A stretch of DNA of 64,000 nt from Fragilariopsis cylindrus CCMP1102. Taxonomy: Eukaryota > Bacillariophyta > Bacillariophyceae > Bacillariales > Bacillariaceae. The stretch covers positions 62,001 through 126,000 of the forward strand of contig FMBT01000332.1 in the NCBI GenBank assembly GCA_900095095.1. Direction: 5' to 3'. Positions 21,690-32,888 of this stretch are shown one piece after another (positions within the stretch are counted from its first letter, which is position 1; each line of letters starts with the position of its first letter). The notes beneath the pieces were generated by a model. That model did no database searches, was not told the DNA's origin, and saw nothing but the letters and a program-made list of their open reading frames with translations. The position numbers and the translations under genes were made by a program.

Positions 21690-22514
21690 ATGATGAACAT
21701 GAATCTATTTTTGCTCTCTGTGGCCGCCATGGTCAGTGTTGCCGGTGCCACTACTGCTGTCAACCTTCGAACTGCCGGAGACTTTGTTATCCTCGCAAAG
21801 GCTGGTATCACCAATGTACCTGGTGGAGTTATTACCGGCAACATTGGTGTCTCACCTATTGCTGCGAGCGCTATGACTGGTTTTGACTTGATCATGGACA
21901 GTTCGAATGAGTTTTCGACGTCTGCCGAGGTCACTGGAAGTGCCTATGCTCCAAACTACATGTCTCCCACTGGCACTAAATTGACCACGGCTGTCAGTGA
22001 TATGTTGACCGCGTACAACGACGCCGCAGCACGTCCCGTCACATCTGGCCCCTTCGAAGGCGCCGGCGCTGGCGCTACTTACACCAATCTCGGAGCAGGC
22101 GAAATTGGTGGTTTAACGTTGACCCCGGGTGTCTACACTTACACCATTGACGTTAGAATCACCAGTGAAAACGTCATTTTTGACGGCCAAAACGACCCAA
22201 ACTCCGTCTTCATCATTAAGACATCAAAGAACGTTTTGCAAGCCGCGGGCACCCAAGTGACTCTCACTGGCGGTGCAAAGGCAGAGAACATCTTCTGGTC
22301 AGTTGCACAAGAGGTTGAAATCGGTGCAGGTGCGCATATGAAGGGAATCCTCTTGGTCGCCACGGCTGTTAAATTCATTACTGGTTCCAACTTTGTCGGA
22401 CGTGTCTTAGCAGCAACGCGGTTACCCTTCCAGCAAGCGACCGTCACTGACCCAACGGCAGCAACATCATCACAATCAACACGCCGGGGACTACGAGGAC
22501 TTCAGCTAGCATAA
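21690..22514 (+). CDS. Ice-binding protein (DUF3494), copy 2
   Basis: Single exon, 274 residues, divergent from copy 1. It has a signal peptide (about residues 1-20, MMNMNLFLLSVAAMVSVAGA) and one complete DUF3494 domain: GDFVILAKAGITNVPGG, VITGNIGVSP, LGAGEIGGLTLTPGVYTY, VFIIKTSKNV, GGAKAENIFWSVAQEVEIGAGAHMKGILL. It differs from copy 1 by short insertions (near SPTGTKL and GPFEGAGAGATY) and many substitutions, yet the signal peptide, promoter arm and C-terminal TRRGLRGLQ are closely kept. A secreted ice-binding role is inferred from the family. G+C-rich coding compared with neighbours. ATG 21690 is directly followed by another ATG, as in copy 1. Confidence 0.95.
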   Translation: MMNMNLFLLSVAAMVSVAGATTAVNLRTAGDFVILAKAGITNVPGGVITGNIGVSPIAASAMTGFDLIMDSSNEFSTSAEVTGSAYAPNYMSPTGTKLTTAVSDMLTAYNDAAARPVTSGPFEGAGAGATYTNLGAGEIGGLTLTPGVYTYTIDVRITSENVIFDGQNDPNSVFIIKTSKNVLQAAGTQVTLTGGAKAENIFWSVAQEVEIGAGAHMKGILLVATAVKFITGSNFVGRVLAATRLPFQQATVTDPTAATSSQSTRRGLRGLQLA

Positions 22515-23129
22515 ATATCTAGGTAGTTGTAATCACTACTAAACTTTAATATCATTTACTAAATAAGTCAATTATCTATTCTAAAGTAATATATAGTTCG
22601 CTAAAAATCTATTGATACTTCAAATCATTCGCCCCTAGTAGGCAATCGTATTGATCATTGAATGCATGTGCTTATACAGTACGCAATCAAACAAAAATGG
22701 GATTGGCGATAAAGTACATCATAATTTCTTTGTTTCGATATATTCTTCTTCTACAGCTCCTCGGGCCGGTGAAGTCGAAAACAATTATTTTTTAAGTAGG
22801 TGAGGTTTTTATTTTGTTTTATGATTTTATTGCATGCGCGATACAAGCGACCACGTCGAGTCGACATGTTGTAACGCAATTACGATATTTCTTTTCCGCG
22901 TGGTTCCTATCCAATCATAGTTATTCCTGCCTCTGCAGAATCCATTTTGTTTCCTAAATAAATAGGCTCTGTTGAAACTGAAAGTACGTTTTTTTCTTTT
23001 CAAATTTTGAGTGGGTGTTGAGTTGGATACGATGACGCGATCACTGCTGTCCGGTAAGCAGAGCAAAATAAAAACAAATTCTTACATAAGTACCTTGTAG
23101 TTCCAAACGAAGTTGAACACGAAAAAAAT
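22515..23129. other. Downstream region of ice-binding copy 2, with the parent of the 21262 duplicate
   Basis: No gene seen. 22754-22878 is the fuller counterpart of the block at 21262-21390. The minus-strand tRNA-Ala follows directly. Confidence 0.6.
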
Positions 23130-23202
23130 TGGAGAATGCCGGAATCGAACCGGCGACCTTGTCCATGCTAAGGACACGCGCTACCAACTGCGCCAATTCC
23201 CC
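23130..23202 (-). tRNA. tRNA-Ala (AGC), inverted copy
   Basis: The reverse complement gives the same 73-nt cloverleaf as 17103-17175, including G3-U70 and anticodon AGC. I see one difference, in the D loop (TTGGTAGC here, TTGGCAGC there). Together the two tRNA genes bound a 6-kb block with the sulfotransferase-like and ice-binding genes. Confidence 0.97.
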
Positions 23203-23886
23203 GAGTCATTTCGTGAGAAAAAATGGTTTTTTACGTAATTGAACTTGATTATTACTTTTCCAAACCTTTTTTCTGCAAAAATAAAGACTAAGTTTACTGT
23301 ACCACACTAATTCTGAAGTACTTCCTGTAACTTAATCTGTAAATCATACTATAAACTCTCGTTATATCATTGGCAATGGGTCAGGTCTAGATACTACAGA
23401 CTGATTATCTCTAAATGTAAGACTTCCTTCTCAAACGTGTAAGCATCAGTTAGAAATTGCATCAATAAGCCAACTATATTAACACCATCAATCAGAACAA
23501 CACAATGTCAACCAGGAAACCTCTCTGTATGGAGACAATACACTAAAGAAGACCACCTTCCTTCATATTAATGTATGACCAATGAAGGTGTTGTGAGAGA
23601 AATACCGTACTAGTACATCAACTTGCTATCCATCATCAGCCATAAATTAATATATATTGTCAATTTTTACGATGGCATTTGACGCGGAAAATGACCGTAA
23701 AATGTCAACAATAGTCATCATTTTCTTCGATTTTCCTTTTTTTTTCCTTTTGACTTTTTACGCAACAAAATCAACATATATAAATAAAAATAAGATACAG
23801 CAGACGTCGATCTACCAATCAGTCGATCTATTAATCAGTCGACCTAGCCACAAAGATACAAAGGGAAGGAGATAAGAGACAATATC
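23203..23886. other. Intergenic, upstream of the SET-domain gene
   Basis: AT-rich; no reading frame with recognisable homology. Holds the presumed promoter of the gene starting at 23887. Confidence 0.5.
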
Positions 23887-25284
23887 ATGCAGTGTTATAG
23901 ATCGGCTTCAGTAAGGCTATTCTTATCGATGTCGATATCGATATTATTTGTTCTTGTTGCAGTAGGACCACAATTCTTCGTTTCTGCACAAGAATATCAA
24001 TCATCATGGCAGGCATGTAGTACATTTTTAACACCGAGTATGGATTCATGGGCAGTTTATGCTGCTCGTCCCTTCAAGGCTGATGAATTAGTCGAATTAA
24101 CACCATTTTTCATCCCACTTGAAAGTTATCATACTCGTCATTCCGTGTTAGATAACTATGTGTTTAGTTTCCAACGCAATAATAATAAGAATGATAGCGA
24201 AGAAAGTGATAGTGAAAGCAGCAACAGCTCTTTAAATGTTGTTTTATTGGGAAATGGTGCGTTTTATAATCATCATCCAAATCCAAATCTTAAATACGTT
24301 CAAATCGTGCAAAAGAAGGGTGATGATGTTCCACATTTAGTTGGTTTTCGTGCCACAAGAGATATTATTGCTGGAGAACAATTGTACGTATCGTATGGAG
24401 ACGCGGTCGATTCATCATCATTAGATGAGAACAGTAGTAGTAGTAGTAGTAGTAGTGATAATAATAATAATAATGATAATGATAAAATGGATTGGTTTAA
24501 ACGAAGAGGATTAGAGGCACAAACTATGACAGAAGACTATATCGAGTCGAATATGATACCATTTTATTTATCCAAACATTGTTCTAAAATTTACGGAGGA
24601 GTTGGCTTACCAGCATGGAGGGATAATATTTTACCCGCCCTATCATATATGCATTATAATGGTGCTGGTGCTGATACTATATTAGAACCATCCAACTGGA
24701 TGGAATTAGATCGACTTGCACCATTCGATGCTGGATTGAGTGATGCACGAGCAAAAGTTTCTATTAAAAAAGGTGAACACATCGAAAAGAGTTTAGGACT
24801 TGTTATTAGTCGTAATCAAATACGTGGTACACCGTTAGGACCGATCGCATTCTATTGGGAAAATTTAAAAATTGATCATCATCAGCATTTAATTGATTTA
24901 CGTGACGATGAAAAACTTATAATTCAGTATCAAGGGAGTGATACAGAATGGGAATCCGTGGATCGTTTTATTGCGTATTCGGAAATCACAGTGTTACCCG
25001 TATCGGGAAATATAGGTTTAGTACGACGTGTTGGTGGTCACGGTGAGGAGGAATATAATTGTAGACTAATGATCCGATCAAATAAAGACTATGATACGAA
25101 TGTTGGTGTAACACTTGAATTGATAGCAACAAGAGACATTGCTGCAGGGGATGTATTGAAACTCAATATCGCACCATCAGAATTCGAGGAGGAATATCGA
25201 TTATTACACGATGAGATGGAAGAATCTGGACAACCTCATCATCCTGGAATATTCGATTCAATTCAGGAAGAAGAAGAACTATGA
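23887..25284 (+). CDS. Secreted or ER-lumenal SET-domain-like protein
   Basis: Single exon, 465 residues, starting at the ATG in atcATGcag. Residues 1-34 form a signal peptide (LFLSMSISILFVLVAVGPQF...VSAQ). The next part has SET hallmarks: NGAFYNHHPNPNLKY (about 118-132; the usual motif is NHxxxPN) and GFRATRDIIAGEQLYVSYGD (about 149-168; the usual motif is IxxGEExxxxYG). A Ser/Asn run follows, then a region without family similarity that I can name, ending with a second GDVLKLNI-type segment (LIATRDIAAGDVLKLNIAPS) that resembles a degenerate repeat of the SET end. SET enzymes methylate lysines, normally in cytosol, nucleus or plastid, so a secretory-pathway form is unusual. Catalytic activity is uncertain; it may be a SET-fold protein with another role. 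Confidence 0.7.
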   Translation: MQCYRSASVRLFLSMSISILFVLVAVGPQFFVSAQEYQSSWQACSTFLTPSMDSWAVYAARPFKADELVELTPFFIPLESYHTRHSVLDNYVFSFQRNNNKNDSEESDSESSNSSLNVVLLGNGAFYNHHPNPNLKYVQIVQKKGDDVPHLVGFRATRDIIAGEQLYVSYGDAVDSSSLDENSSSSSSSSDNNNNNDNDKMDWFKRRGLEAQTMTEDYIESNMIPFYLSKHCSKIYGGVGLPAWRDNILPALSYMHYNGAGADTILEPSNWMELDRLAPFDAGLSDARAKVSIKKGEHIEKSLGLVISRNQIRGTPLGPIAFYWENLKIDHHQHLIDLRDDEKLIIQYQGSDTEWESVDRFIAYSEITVLPVSGNIGLVRRVGGHGEEEYNCRLMIRSNKDYDTNVGVTLELIATRDIAAGDVLKLNIAPSEFEEEYRLLHDEMEESGQPHHPGIFDSIQEEEEL

Positions 25285-25540
25285 AAAAGAAAACAGAAAT
25301 GAATTAAATAATGATAGTATTTATCTATTCTATTCTAGTGGCGCCCTTCGGGGTTGCTGCATGTTCGTGCGTATGTATGTGGCCATAGTAGTCCATCATA
25401 CCGGAACAGTACAAAAGTTAGATATTTATATTATTCTATTCTATTCTATTATGAATGACATAATAGTATGGGGATTAATTCACAACAAGTAGTACTTAAT
25501 TGTTATCGTCTATCTTTCTACCTTTCTCTCTATGTCCATA

Positions 25541-28085
25541 TCATTCCGGTGGTGCCTTGTGGTGATGTACAATTGCTGCCAGTTTTTTACCCAATTTTCT
25601 TATTTTTTTCCGTAGCAGAGCAGCTTCTTCTTTTCCTCTGTGACTTGGTAGACTTGGTATTTCTTCCCGGACGAATGGAATGTTAGTGTCATCGTCATCG
25701 TCGTCGTCGTCATCGTCGTCGTCGTCGTCGTCATAAAGATTGTAGCCCTTAAAATCAATGGAGCCAAGAATAGAGGGGCCATGATCAAGAATAGAGCCAC
25801 GATGACATGTCTTGTATATATCCGAGGTACTATTCACGGTATCAAAGCGATGGCCCACTTGTTTCTCGTATCTATCTATCCGAAGATTGGCAACTGCTTT
25901 ATTTATACCAAGGCTACCCTCTGCTACACGAATGGCTACTCTTCTTTCGTTCTTGTCGATTATACCATCCGACATAGCAATTTCTACCATAGCGTTGAAG
26001 ATAACCTCCTTCATAGCATCTGTCATGTATGCCTTGTGTGATAATCGTTCTAGGTACTTGTAATCTTCCGGATGTTCACGGACATGTTTTGAAATCTCTT
26101 CAAACAATTTCTGATCCAATTCTACACCAAAATGTTGCTTGTATTTTTCTTTGATAACGTTTTCTTTATTTGAAGCTAAACCTTTACTGGATGATTCGGC
26201 AATCCGACAGACTGCGGCCAAAAATATATCACGAAGTTTCGTGGCTTCATCGTCACCAACACTAGCCGCCCATGCAAGATTCGAAATTTCCTTTTGCTCA
26301 TCTTTCCAACCGTTTTGGCGGGGGTCGATCTTACCCCCATTGTTCCCAGCCAATGGCTCAAACATATGGAGACGATAACATTGCACCAATCGCTTGCAGA
26401 AATCTATACCTCTCGCAGAATTCCCTTTCTTGTTAAGACGCGGTGAAAATGTAGCAAACCCGAATAAACCAGGAGCCATCACCATGAGCACACCACTAAC
26501 ACCACTTTTGGCAGGTAATCCCACTTCAACCATAAATCGTCCTGCTCCGTCGTACATACCACATGTCATTGTTTCTGCTAAGACTGATCGTACGACGTTA
26601 GCTGGGAATACTTCCTTTTCCGTAATCGGGCAGATCCCACCTATATAATGAAGAAGGAAGAAAGTAGGAAAAAAAGCAAATTTTACTCGTCGTGAGAGAG
26701 ATGAAAGGGATAAATTTTCGACAGATTTTTTCTCTCAATAAAATGGAACAGAAAATCTTTGTCCAGAACATCATTGACATACCGTTCGCAAGCGTCGCAG
26801 CGGCCACAGAGAGAGCTTCAGTCGTCATTTCAATGGAACAACAGCCCAGATATACATCCAACATCTGTTGAAGATCAACATCACGTGGAAGACCCTTTCG
26901 ACCCTTAAGGTTATAAGCTAAATATGATGCACCAAATAAAAACAAAACAGCGAATATCATTATTAGAACTATTTTCTTGAACAGCGAATATAAAAATTGA
27001 CAAGGACAGAAACTTTTATCTACTTAACTCACCAATTGCAAAGTTATTGTACGCAGTGACCTTTTCTGACTCATATGTCTCGTTGGAAAATCCAGCTTCC
27101 ATATCGTGACCGCATAATTCAGTCCATTTGTCACGAATATCGTCTACAATATCTCGCCATGATATATTCTTTTCTGACTCATATCCACTAGCTAATACAC
27201 CGGCAGCCATGATAGCGCCGCTGTTGACAGAAGCATTGAATGGTCTTTGTGTAACTGGATCTAGATCTTGCGTGTTGAATGGTCGGCTGTGATGATATTT
27301 TAATGATAGAGACATATAATAGAGAGGTATAAAATAATACAATGAGTTTGCAAATAATGAAATGTTGATTGGACACACGAACAGTAAAATTTAAGAAGAT
27401 CGGTACTACTTGCCCGGCAGGTTCGACATCGATCCATTCTTCCATAAAGTCTTCGCCTTCTCGAGCCATTGCTAATGCATACGTAACCGGCTTACTAACT
27501 GATTGGAGAGAAAATGGAACTGTAGTATCTCCTATAGAGAATCTTTGACCCGAAGTCGAACACACAGAAACTCCCCATCGATTTGGTATTGCATCTCGTA
27601 ATAATGGTATATACTGTGCAGTTATTCCACTAACTTCCTCCTTTGATATTTCATAAAATTGTTTTAGGTCGGTTGTAAACCTCGTCCATCGGGAATTATA
27701 TTTTCCTCATTGAAGGCACTCAGAAGAGTCTTGCACAAGGTTTCACGAGATCCATAAACTTGGCGTAACTTACTGGAAGAGCTCCGATCTCTTCATGCAT
27801 CTCGGTTGAAACTATAGGTGTAGGACTTTGTTGTTGTCGATTCTGGTCTTGATCGATCCATCCCAATGCTACCTTCTGGGATTCTAAATATCGTTTGTCA
27901 CGCCAAAAATATATACCTTCACATTCCAAGGACAAAATAATACCTTCAAATATCAAGTGGTCGTCAAAAGCAGTATTTCTCTTCCGTTTGATATACCAGA
28001 ACAGTTCAATTATAACATCTTGACTCTTTTCCTTTTCAGCTTCTGCAGCAATATTATTATCATTAAACGTATCTACTGTGGACAT
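25541..28085 (-). CDS. Glutaminase with C-terminal TerB-like region, 5 exons, two apparent frameshifts
   Basis: The exons are 28085-27414, 27286-27033, 26917-26783 and 26640-25541, with the first broken internally. Glutaminase hydrolyses glutamine to glutamate and ammonia; the fold is that of serine-dependent beta-lactamases. Seen motifs are FSLQSVSKP (Ser-x-x-Lys dyad), EPAGRPFN (spliced), NASVNSGAI, AIAYNLK (spliced), CSIEMTTEALS, GGICPITEKEVFP (spliced) and FMVEVGLPAKSGVSG. The C-terminal part adds IFNAMVEIAMSDGIIDKNERRVA, which resembles TerB-like domains, then a poly-Asp run and a basic end. The intron 27413-27287 has a GC donor (GG|GCAAGT). In exon 1 the family pattern changes frame twice, near 27730 (...LVKPC to KTLLSAFNEENIIPDG) and near 27665 (to DLKQFYEISKEE). 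These may be sequencing errors or a damaged allele. I list four splice-separated exons; the frame breaks would make it five segments. Confidence 0.75.
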
Positions 28086-29053
28086 GATGGTCCGTCCGAT
28101 TAGTTACTTGTTTTGGTCTTGCTACTGTCTCGTAATTTAGAATTATGATGTTAAATACTGTACGTTCAAGTCGTTGTTTGATGATCTATCTACTCTCTTC
28201 GTATTAGGAAAATATTGTTCTAAAGAAGGCGAGGCGAATTTCTCGTAAATGATTGTATAGTATCTTTTACATCAACGTTTTGGGGGAAGATAGTTTTGGG
28301 AATTGTACATTGGATCATAAAAAGCCTAGTCCTACTACGTACAACCCCCTTTTTTATGCGTGTTACAGTATTTTAACTTCCCATAAAAAGAGTTCAAAAA
28401 ATCTTGACGCGTCGAAATAATCGACTCTCTCGACTAAATATATACGAGGTAGTTTTTCTCAACGTCGTCGTACAGTACCACGTGTGGAAGAACCAGCTGT
28501 GAGAACCCATATGGTTCAGTTGCACTGAAATTGTTCTTTGTTGAACAGATTTTCCGATGATGCGATATGAGTCATCTACTTCCACGATCTTTAATCCATC
28601 TGTTTTTGATCTGCTGTCAAAACCGACATCATTCTTCTCTGACTTGGTTAGTTTTTACTGTATCTACTACGGTAGCATATTGTACACTAACTGCTGTACC
28701 TGGTAAGATTTACTGTTTACTGTACAACATTTTTCCACTTAACATTACGTCGTGCATTATGCTTTAGCGTCACACAGACCAACACCTCAGTAAAAGAAGC
28801 AAAAGCCGTAAAAATCATCATGAAAATAAAACAAAAGAAACAAAGAAAAAGACAGATGTCTCAATAACATCGGTATTGAATTGTTAGATGCGTCGCCTTC
28901 ATCCATAACAAAAAAAGTGACAAAAAATACGTATTATAAATACCACTAACTCAGCAGAATAGTTTGAAAAAGTGCACAACCCTTAACAAAATACGTGTGA
29001 GTCACTCAAGTAAGAAGAAGAGTGTTTGTTGGGGTATCTTGAATCAAAAGTCA
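28086..29053. other. Intergenic between divergent glutaminase and bZIP-PAS genes
   Basis: Nearly 1 kb without a supported gene. It should hold both promoters. Short frames at 28394-28585 and 28567-28767 show no family features. Confidence 0.5.
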
Positions 29054-29721
29054 ATGAAGTGTCATCATAATTCTCATACAATGTATATTAAAAAAAAAAT
29101 GAAAGGCATTCAAGGTCTTGAAGCTTTAGCTGCATTATGCGGTGATCAATCGAATGCGGTCGCAGCAACAACAACAATATCTTGTACAAGTAGTAGTGGT
29201 AGTAGTGGTTCTGATACAGCTGCACAATCTGGTACGAAAAAAACTAATGCTATTAATACTTTATCTACACCCGTAGCCGCTCCTATCGCTGCTGCTACGA
29301 CTACTACAAACGGAAAGAACGGATCTATTGCGGGTGAAGCAAATTGTACCAGTACTAATAGTATCTCATCTTCAGTAGTAGGCCCACCATCCGTTATCAC
29401 CACCAGTACCACCGCTGCGATGTCGAATAATCCTCCTGCTGCTCTTCCTCCCCCCATGATTAGTATGAACAATAATATGAACGGTACTGGAGCAGGTATG
29501 AACAACTTGAACATGAACAATATGTTTAGTCATCTAACGCCTCAACAAATCATTGCGGCTGCCACCAATCTTCGTGTTCCTCTCGCAGCAGGCAACGCAG
29601 CCAACACGGCCAACACAGCAGGTGGTGGTGGTATAATGGACCCGCTAATGCTTCAATCCTTGTTATTTTCCGCTGGATTGGCCCAAAACAACAACAATAA
29701 TAATCAATATCCAGCTGGTTC

Positions 29722-29753
<32 letters not shown>

Positions 29754-32150
29754 CCTCCCCTGCTAGCAACAGTTCGAACAACAACAACAATAATGTTGTG
29801 TTGGCAAATACGATGCAGCAGTTAGCGATTCAACAATTCCTTCAACAGCAACAACAAGCAGCGGCGAAAGCTCAGCAGCAACAACAAGCAGCTCACGCAC
29901 AAGCTCAAGCAGCTGCTGCAGCATTATCATCTCATCCTCAAGCAGCTTTATTTGCTGCTATGGCTGCATTAGCTGCTGGTGGGAATGTAAATGCTAATGC
30001 GAATAATAATAGAGGAGCAACTACACAATCAACAGTGGGTGGTGTTCAACAGCAACAACAATATCTTCCTCCACAGAGCGCTAATACTACAACAACAACA
30101 ACAACTTCGGGCGGTGCTGCTTTATCTACCGCTAATAATGCTACGACAATGGCTCCTACTAATAATAATGGTAAGTCTATATATATATATGTTCAATACA
30201 AAAAAAAAAGATATATCGTTGTTTGCTACGGTATTTACGTGTATATCATGGCTGGCTACTGTATGTATGCACAAGTATGTTCTGGGTTACTCAGTCATCT
30301 ATCTTCACCATACACTACACGTGTACAGTGTGCTGTATCTCTGTATTGTTACATCTTTACTATATGCTCTGTTGTTACGTTACACACTGTAACGCTGTGT
30401 TACATTGATGATGTGTTGTTCTACGAATTAATTGAATCGAATCATTACAGCCATTTTCCTATGTGTTTGTTATTTGCATTTTCTACCAACATCTGCTTTT
30501 AAACATATTGTTATGATGTCGCTTGATACGATTCTTTTGTGATTGACGCGATTCTTTTGTGATTGACGCGATTTCTATTATCCAATTAAAATCATTTATA
30601 ATTATGTGTCATAGTCCGTAATGTTCATCTCTTAATCAAAAGAAAATCTGTTTTATTCTTCTTGACTTTTCTTCTGATGCGCATCTAATTTATCGCGCGA
30701 TTTCTTCTTTTTTTCTTTCTTAAAATCAGTTCTTCTTGGGTGTGCTCCTCAACAACAGCAACAACAATCATTATCGGCATCACAACAACAACAACAACAA
30801 CAACAGTTTCATCAGCAGGTTGTTCCCATTTCAACGTCATCTGGTGGGTTTTTGAATAAACAACCAACTGCTGCTGTACAGTCACAATCACAGTCTGTGC
30901 AACAATTTAGTTGTTTAGCCCCTGCTACTAATCCAGTGACTTCAAATGCTGCTCCTGTTGCTGTTCCATCATCGACAGCAGCGGCATCGTCATCGTCATC
31001 ATCATCATCATCGTCGTTGATGAAAGTCGCTCCTGCAGGAGGTCGTATCTTACCAACTACGGAATTATCATCTGCTAGTGCTATGAGCAACAACAGTGTT
31101 AACAATAACAACAATTATAGTAATAATTATCTATTCAAATTAGATAATAATTACAAGACGAAGGAATCAGCAGGTGCAGTCACTTCCTCATCGACCTCCT
31201 CTGGTAAGAAGAAACCAGGAGACAAGAAGCAAATAAAGCGTGCTGCCAATAGACGGTCGGCACAACTCAGTCGTAAACGAAAAAAACAATTTATTGAAGA
31301 ACTCAAGGAAGAAAATGATGATCTACGACGTAAGGAACAAATTTTAAGAGCTATTCCTGATCTTATTGTTGTATTTGATTCGTCGGGGAAACTTGGTTTC
31401 GTTAGTGAAAGTATTGGTCGGTTTTTGGATGTATTTCCTGAAGCATTGGAGGGAACATCATTCTGGGATTTGATCTGTGAAGATTCAGTTCGGCTATTAA
31501 AGGCTGCCTTTATGGATTCCTTGGCTGCACGTGATCCTGATTCTGATACGGCATTGTTAGGATCCGGTGTATGGGAACTCCGTTTGAAGAATAAGGATTC
31601 AAAATACATGCTTGTTACGTTGAACGGTGTCGTTCACTTTAAGGGTGAAGCACCAGAATGTGTTTGTTGTATCCGCCCATTACGAAGTGAACAGCAGCAG
31701 CAACAACAACAGTCATCGCCACAATCATCGAAGCGACAAGTATCTGTTACCGTTGACGGTAGCAGCAACATCAACATCAACGTTGACGGTGTCAATGATG
31801 ATGATGGCTGCAATAATAAAGACAAGAACAATGTATCCTGCAGTGACGGTGATGCATCACGGACATCGGATGGAAGTAACGGAACACAGCAGCAAAGTGT
31901 TTTAAGCCGTATCAATCCCAGTGGGCTGTCGATACAGGCACAAGATGAGGTAGCGACTGAGGCTAAACACAGGAACAAGAAATTCCGTAGAATGATGCAC
32001 CACCAGGCGGACGAAGAAGCGGACAACAAGAAGAACAACCATAACCACATGATCAATGGTGGAGAAGCTGACGGAACTAATAATAGCGTTCGTATCAGTG
32101 ATGGGGATATCGATAGCTTAGACGGACTTGACAGTGACGAGTCTAACTAA
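29054..32150 (+). CDS. bZIP-PAS transcription factor, 2 exons
   Basis: Exons 29054-30170 and 30730-32150 are joined across a 559-bp intron (donor G|GTAAGTC, acceptor AAAATCAG, phase 1), giving 845 residues. The first in-frame ATG is 29054; a later ATG at 29099 opens MKGIQGLEALAALCGDQ, which looks like the start of conserved sequence and may be the true start. The N-terminal half is Asn/Gln/Ala-rich, typical of activation regions. A basic region NRRSAQLSRKRKKQ and a short zipper follow (coded at about 31245-31340), then directly a PAS domain (LRAIPDLIVVFDSSGKLGFVSES...FWDLI...WELRLKNKDSKYMLVTLNGVVHF). The PAS lacks the NCRFLQ cysteine motif of LOV domains, so this is not an aureochrome photoreceptor. 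The acidic C-terminus is low-complexity. Ligand and targets are unknown. Confidence 0.88.
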
Positions 32151-32888
32151 CGAACTAGAGGTTGAGGTTGTGTGTATATCGTTGAAAAGCATTGTCATTT
32201 TTTGTACATAATAATGGCTTGTGTGTTGTTAGTAATCAATCTTGTGTTTCATCACAACAACATTAAGCGAAAATGACATCGACTTATTACTCATTTCCAC
32301 TTTTTCTTAATCAAGGAAAACATCAAAGCAACGAAGAATTAAAATTTCACAGATCATATCGTAAGAAGTAGTGTATATTCTCCTACTTCACGAATATCAT
32401 CATTCCATACATATTCCAAACTGTATCTTTCATTTATTAATTAAATATTAAAACAACGACGACGGTATACGGCAAGAAGTAAGCAAACGAAATCAAAAAC
32501 ACATTCATTGCACATAAATGTATTATATATTTGAATTTCGTTGTGGAGTGAGTCATCGTAAATAAATTATCATATAACATTAGTACTTCATATTTAAAGA
32601 TTATTTCATCATTATTCTTCTTCCTTGTAGATTAAGTATCTATTGCAGTATTCAATTAATTTCATATCAGGACTACTTTCATTTTTTATGAAGAGCAGCA
32701 ACACAGTACGGTACTTAAATTGTCTAGGTCAAATAACTTCATAAAATATTATATGCAGTTTACTAAAGTTATTATATTTAATCCTTATACAGAATCAATA
32801 AAATAATGGTTAGATAGAGGAGAATGGACTCGTTCTCTTCCTTGGAGCTGGTAATATAAACGACCTTTCTCAAATTAAAAGATCTAAA
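32151..32888. other. Intergenic between convergent genes
   Basis: AT-rich, with no gene recognised; it carries the 3' ends of the bZIP-PAS gene and of the minus-strand membrane protein gene. Confidence 0.5.

Noticed and set aside
28964-29053. Upstream extension of the bZIP-PAS gene
   Set aside because: It would start at TTG, which is not a usual eukaryotic start; the first in-frame ATG is 29054.
31340-31660. Aureochrome (bZIP-LOV) photoreceptor
   Set aside because: The PAS domain lacks the NCRFLQ motif with the flavin-reactive cysteine.
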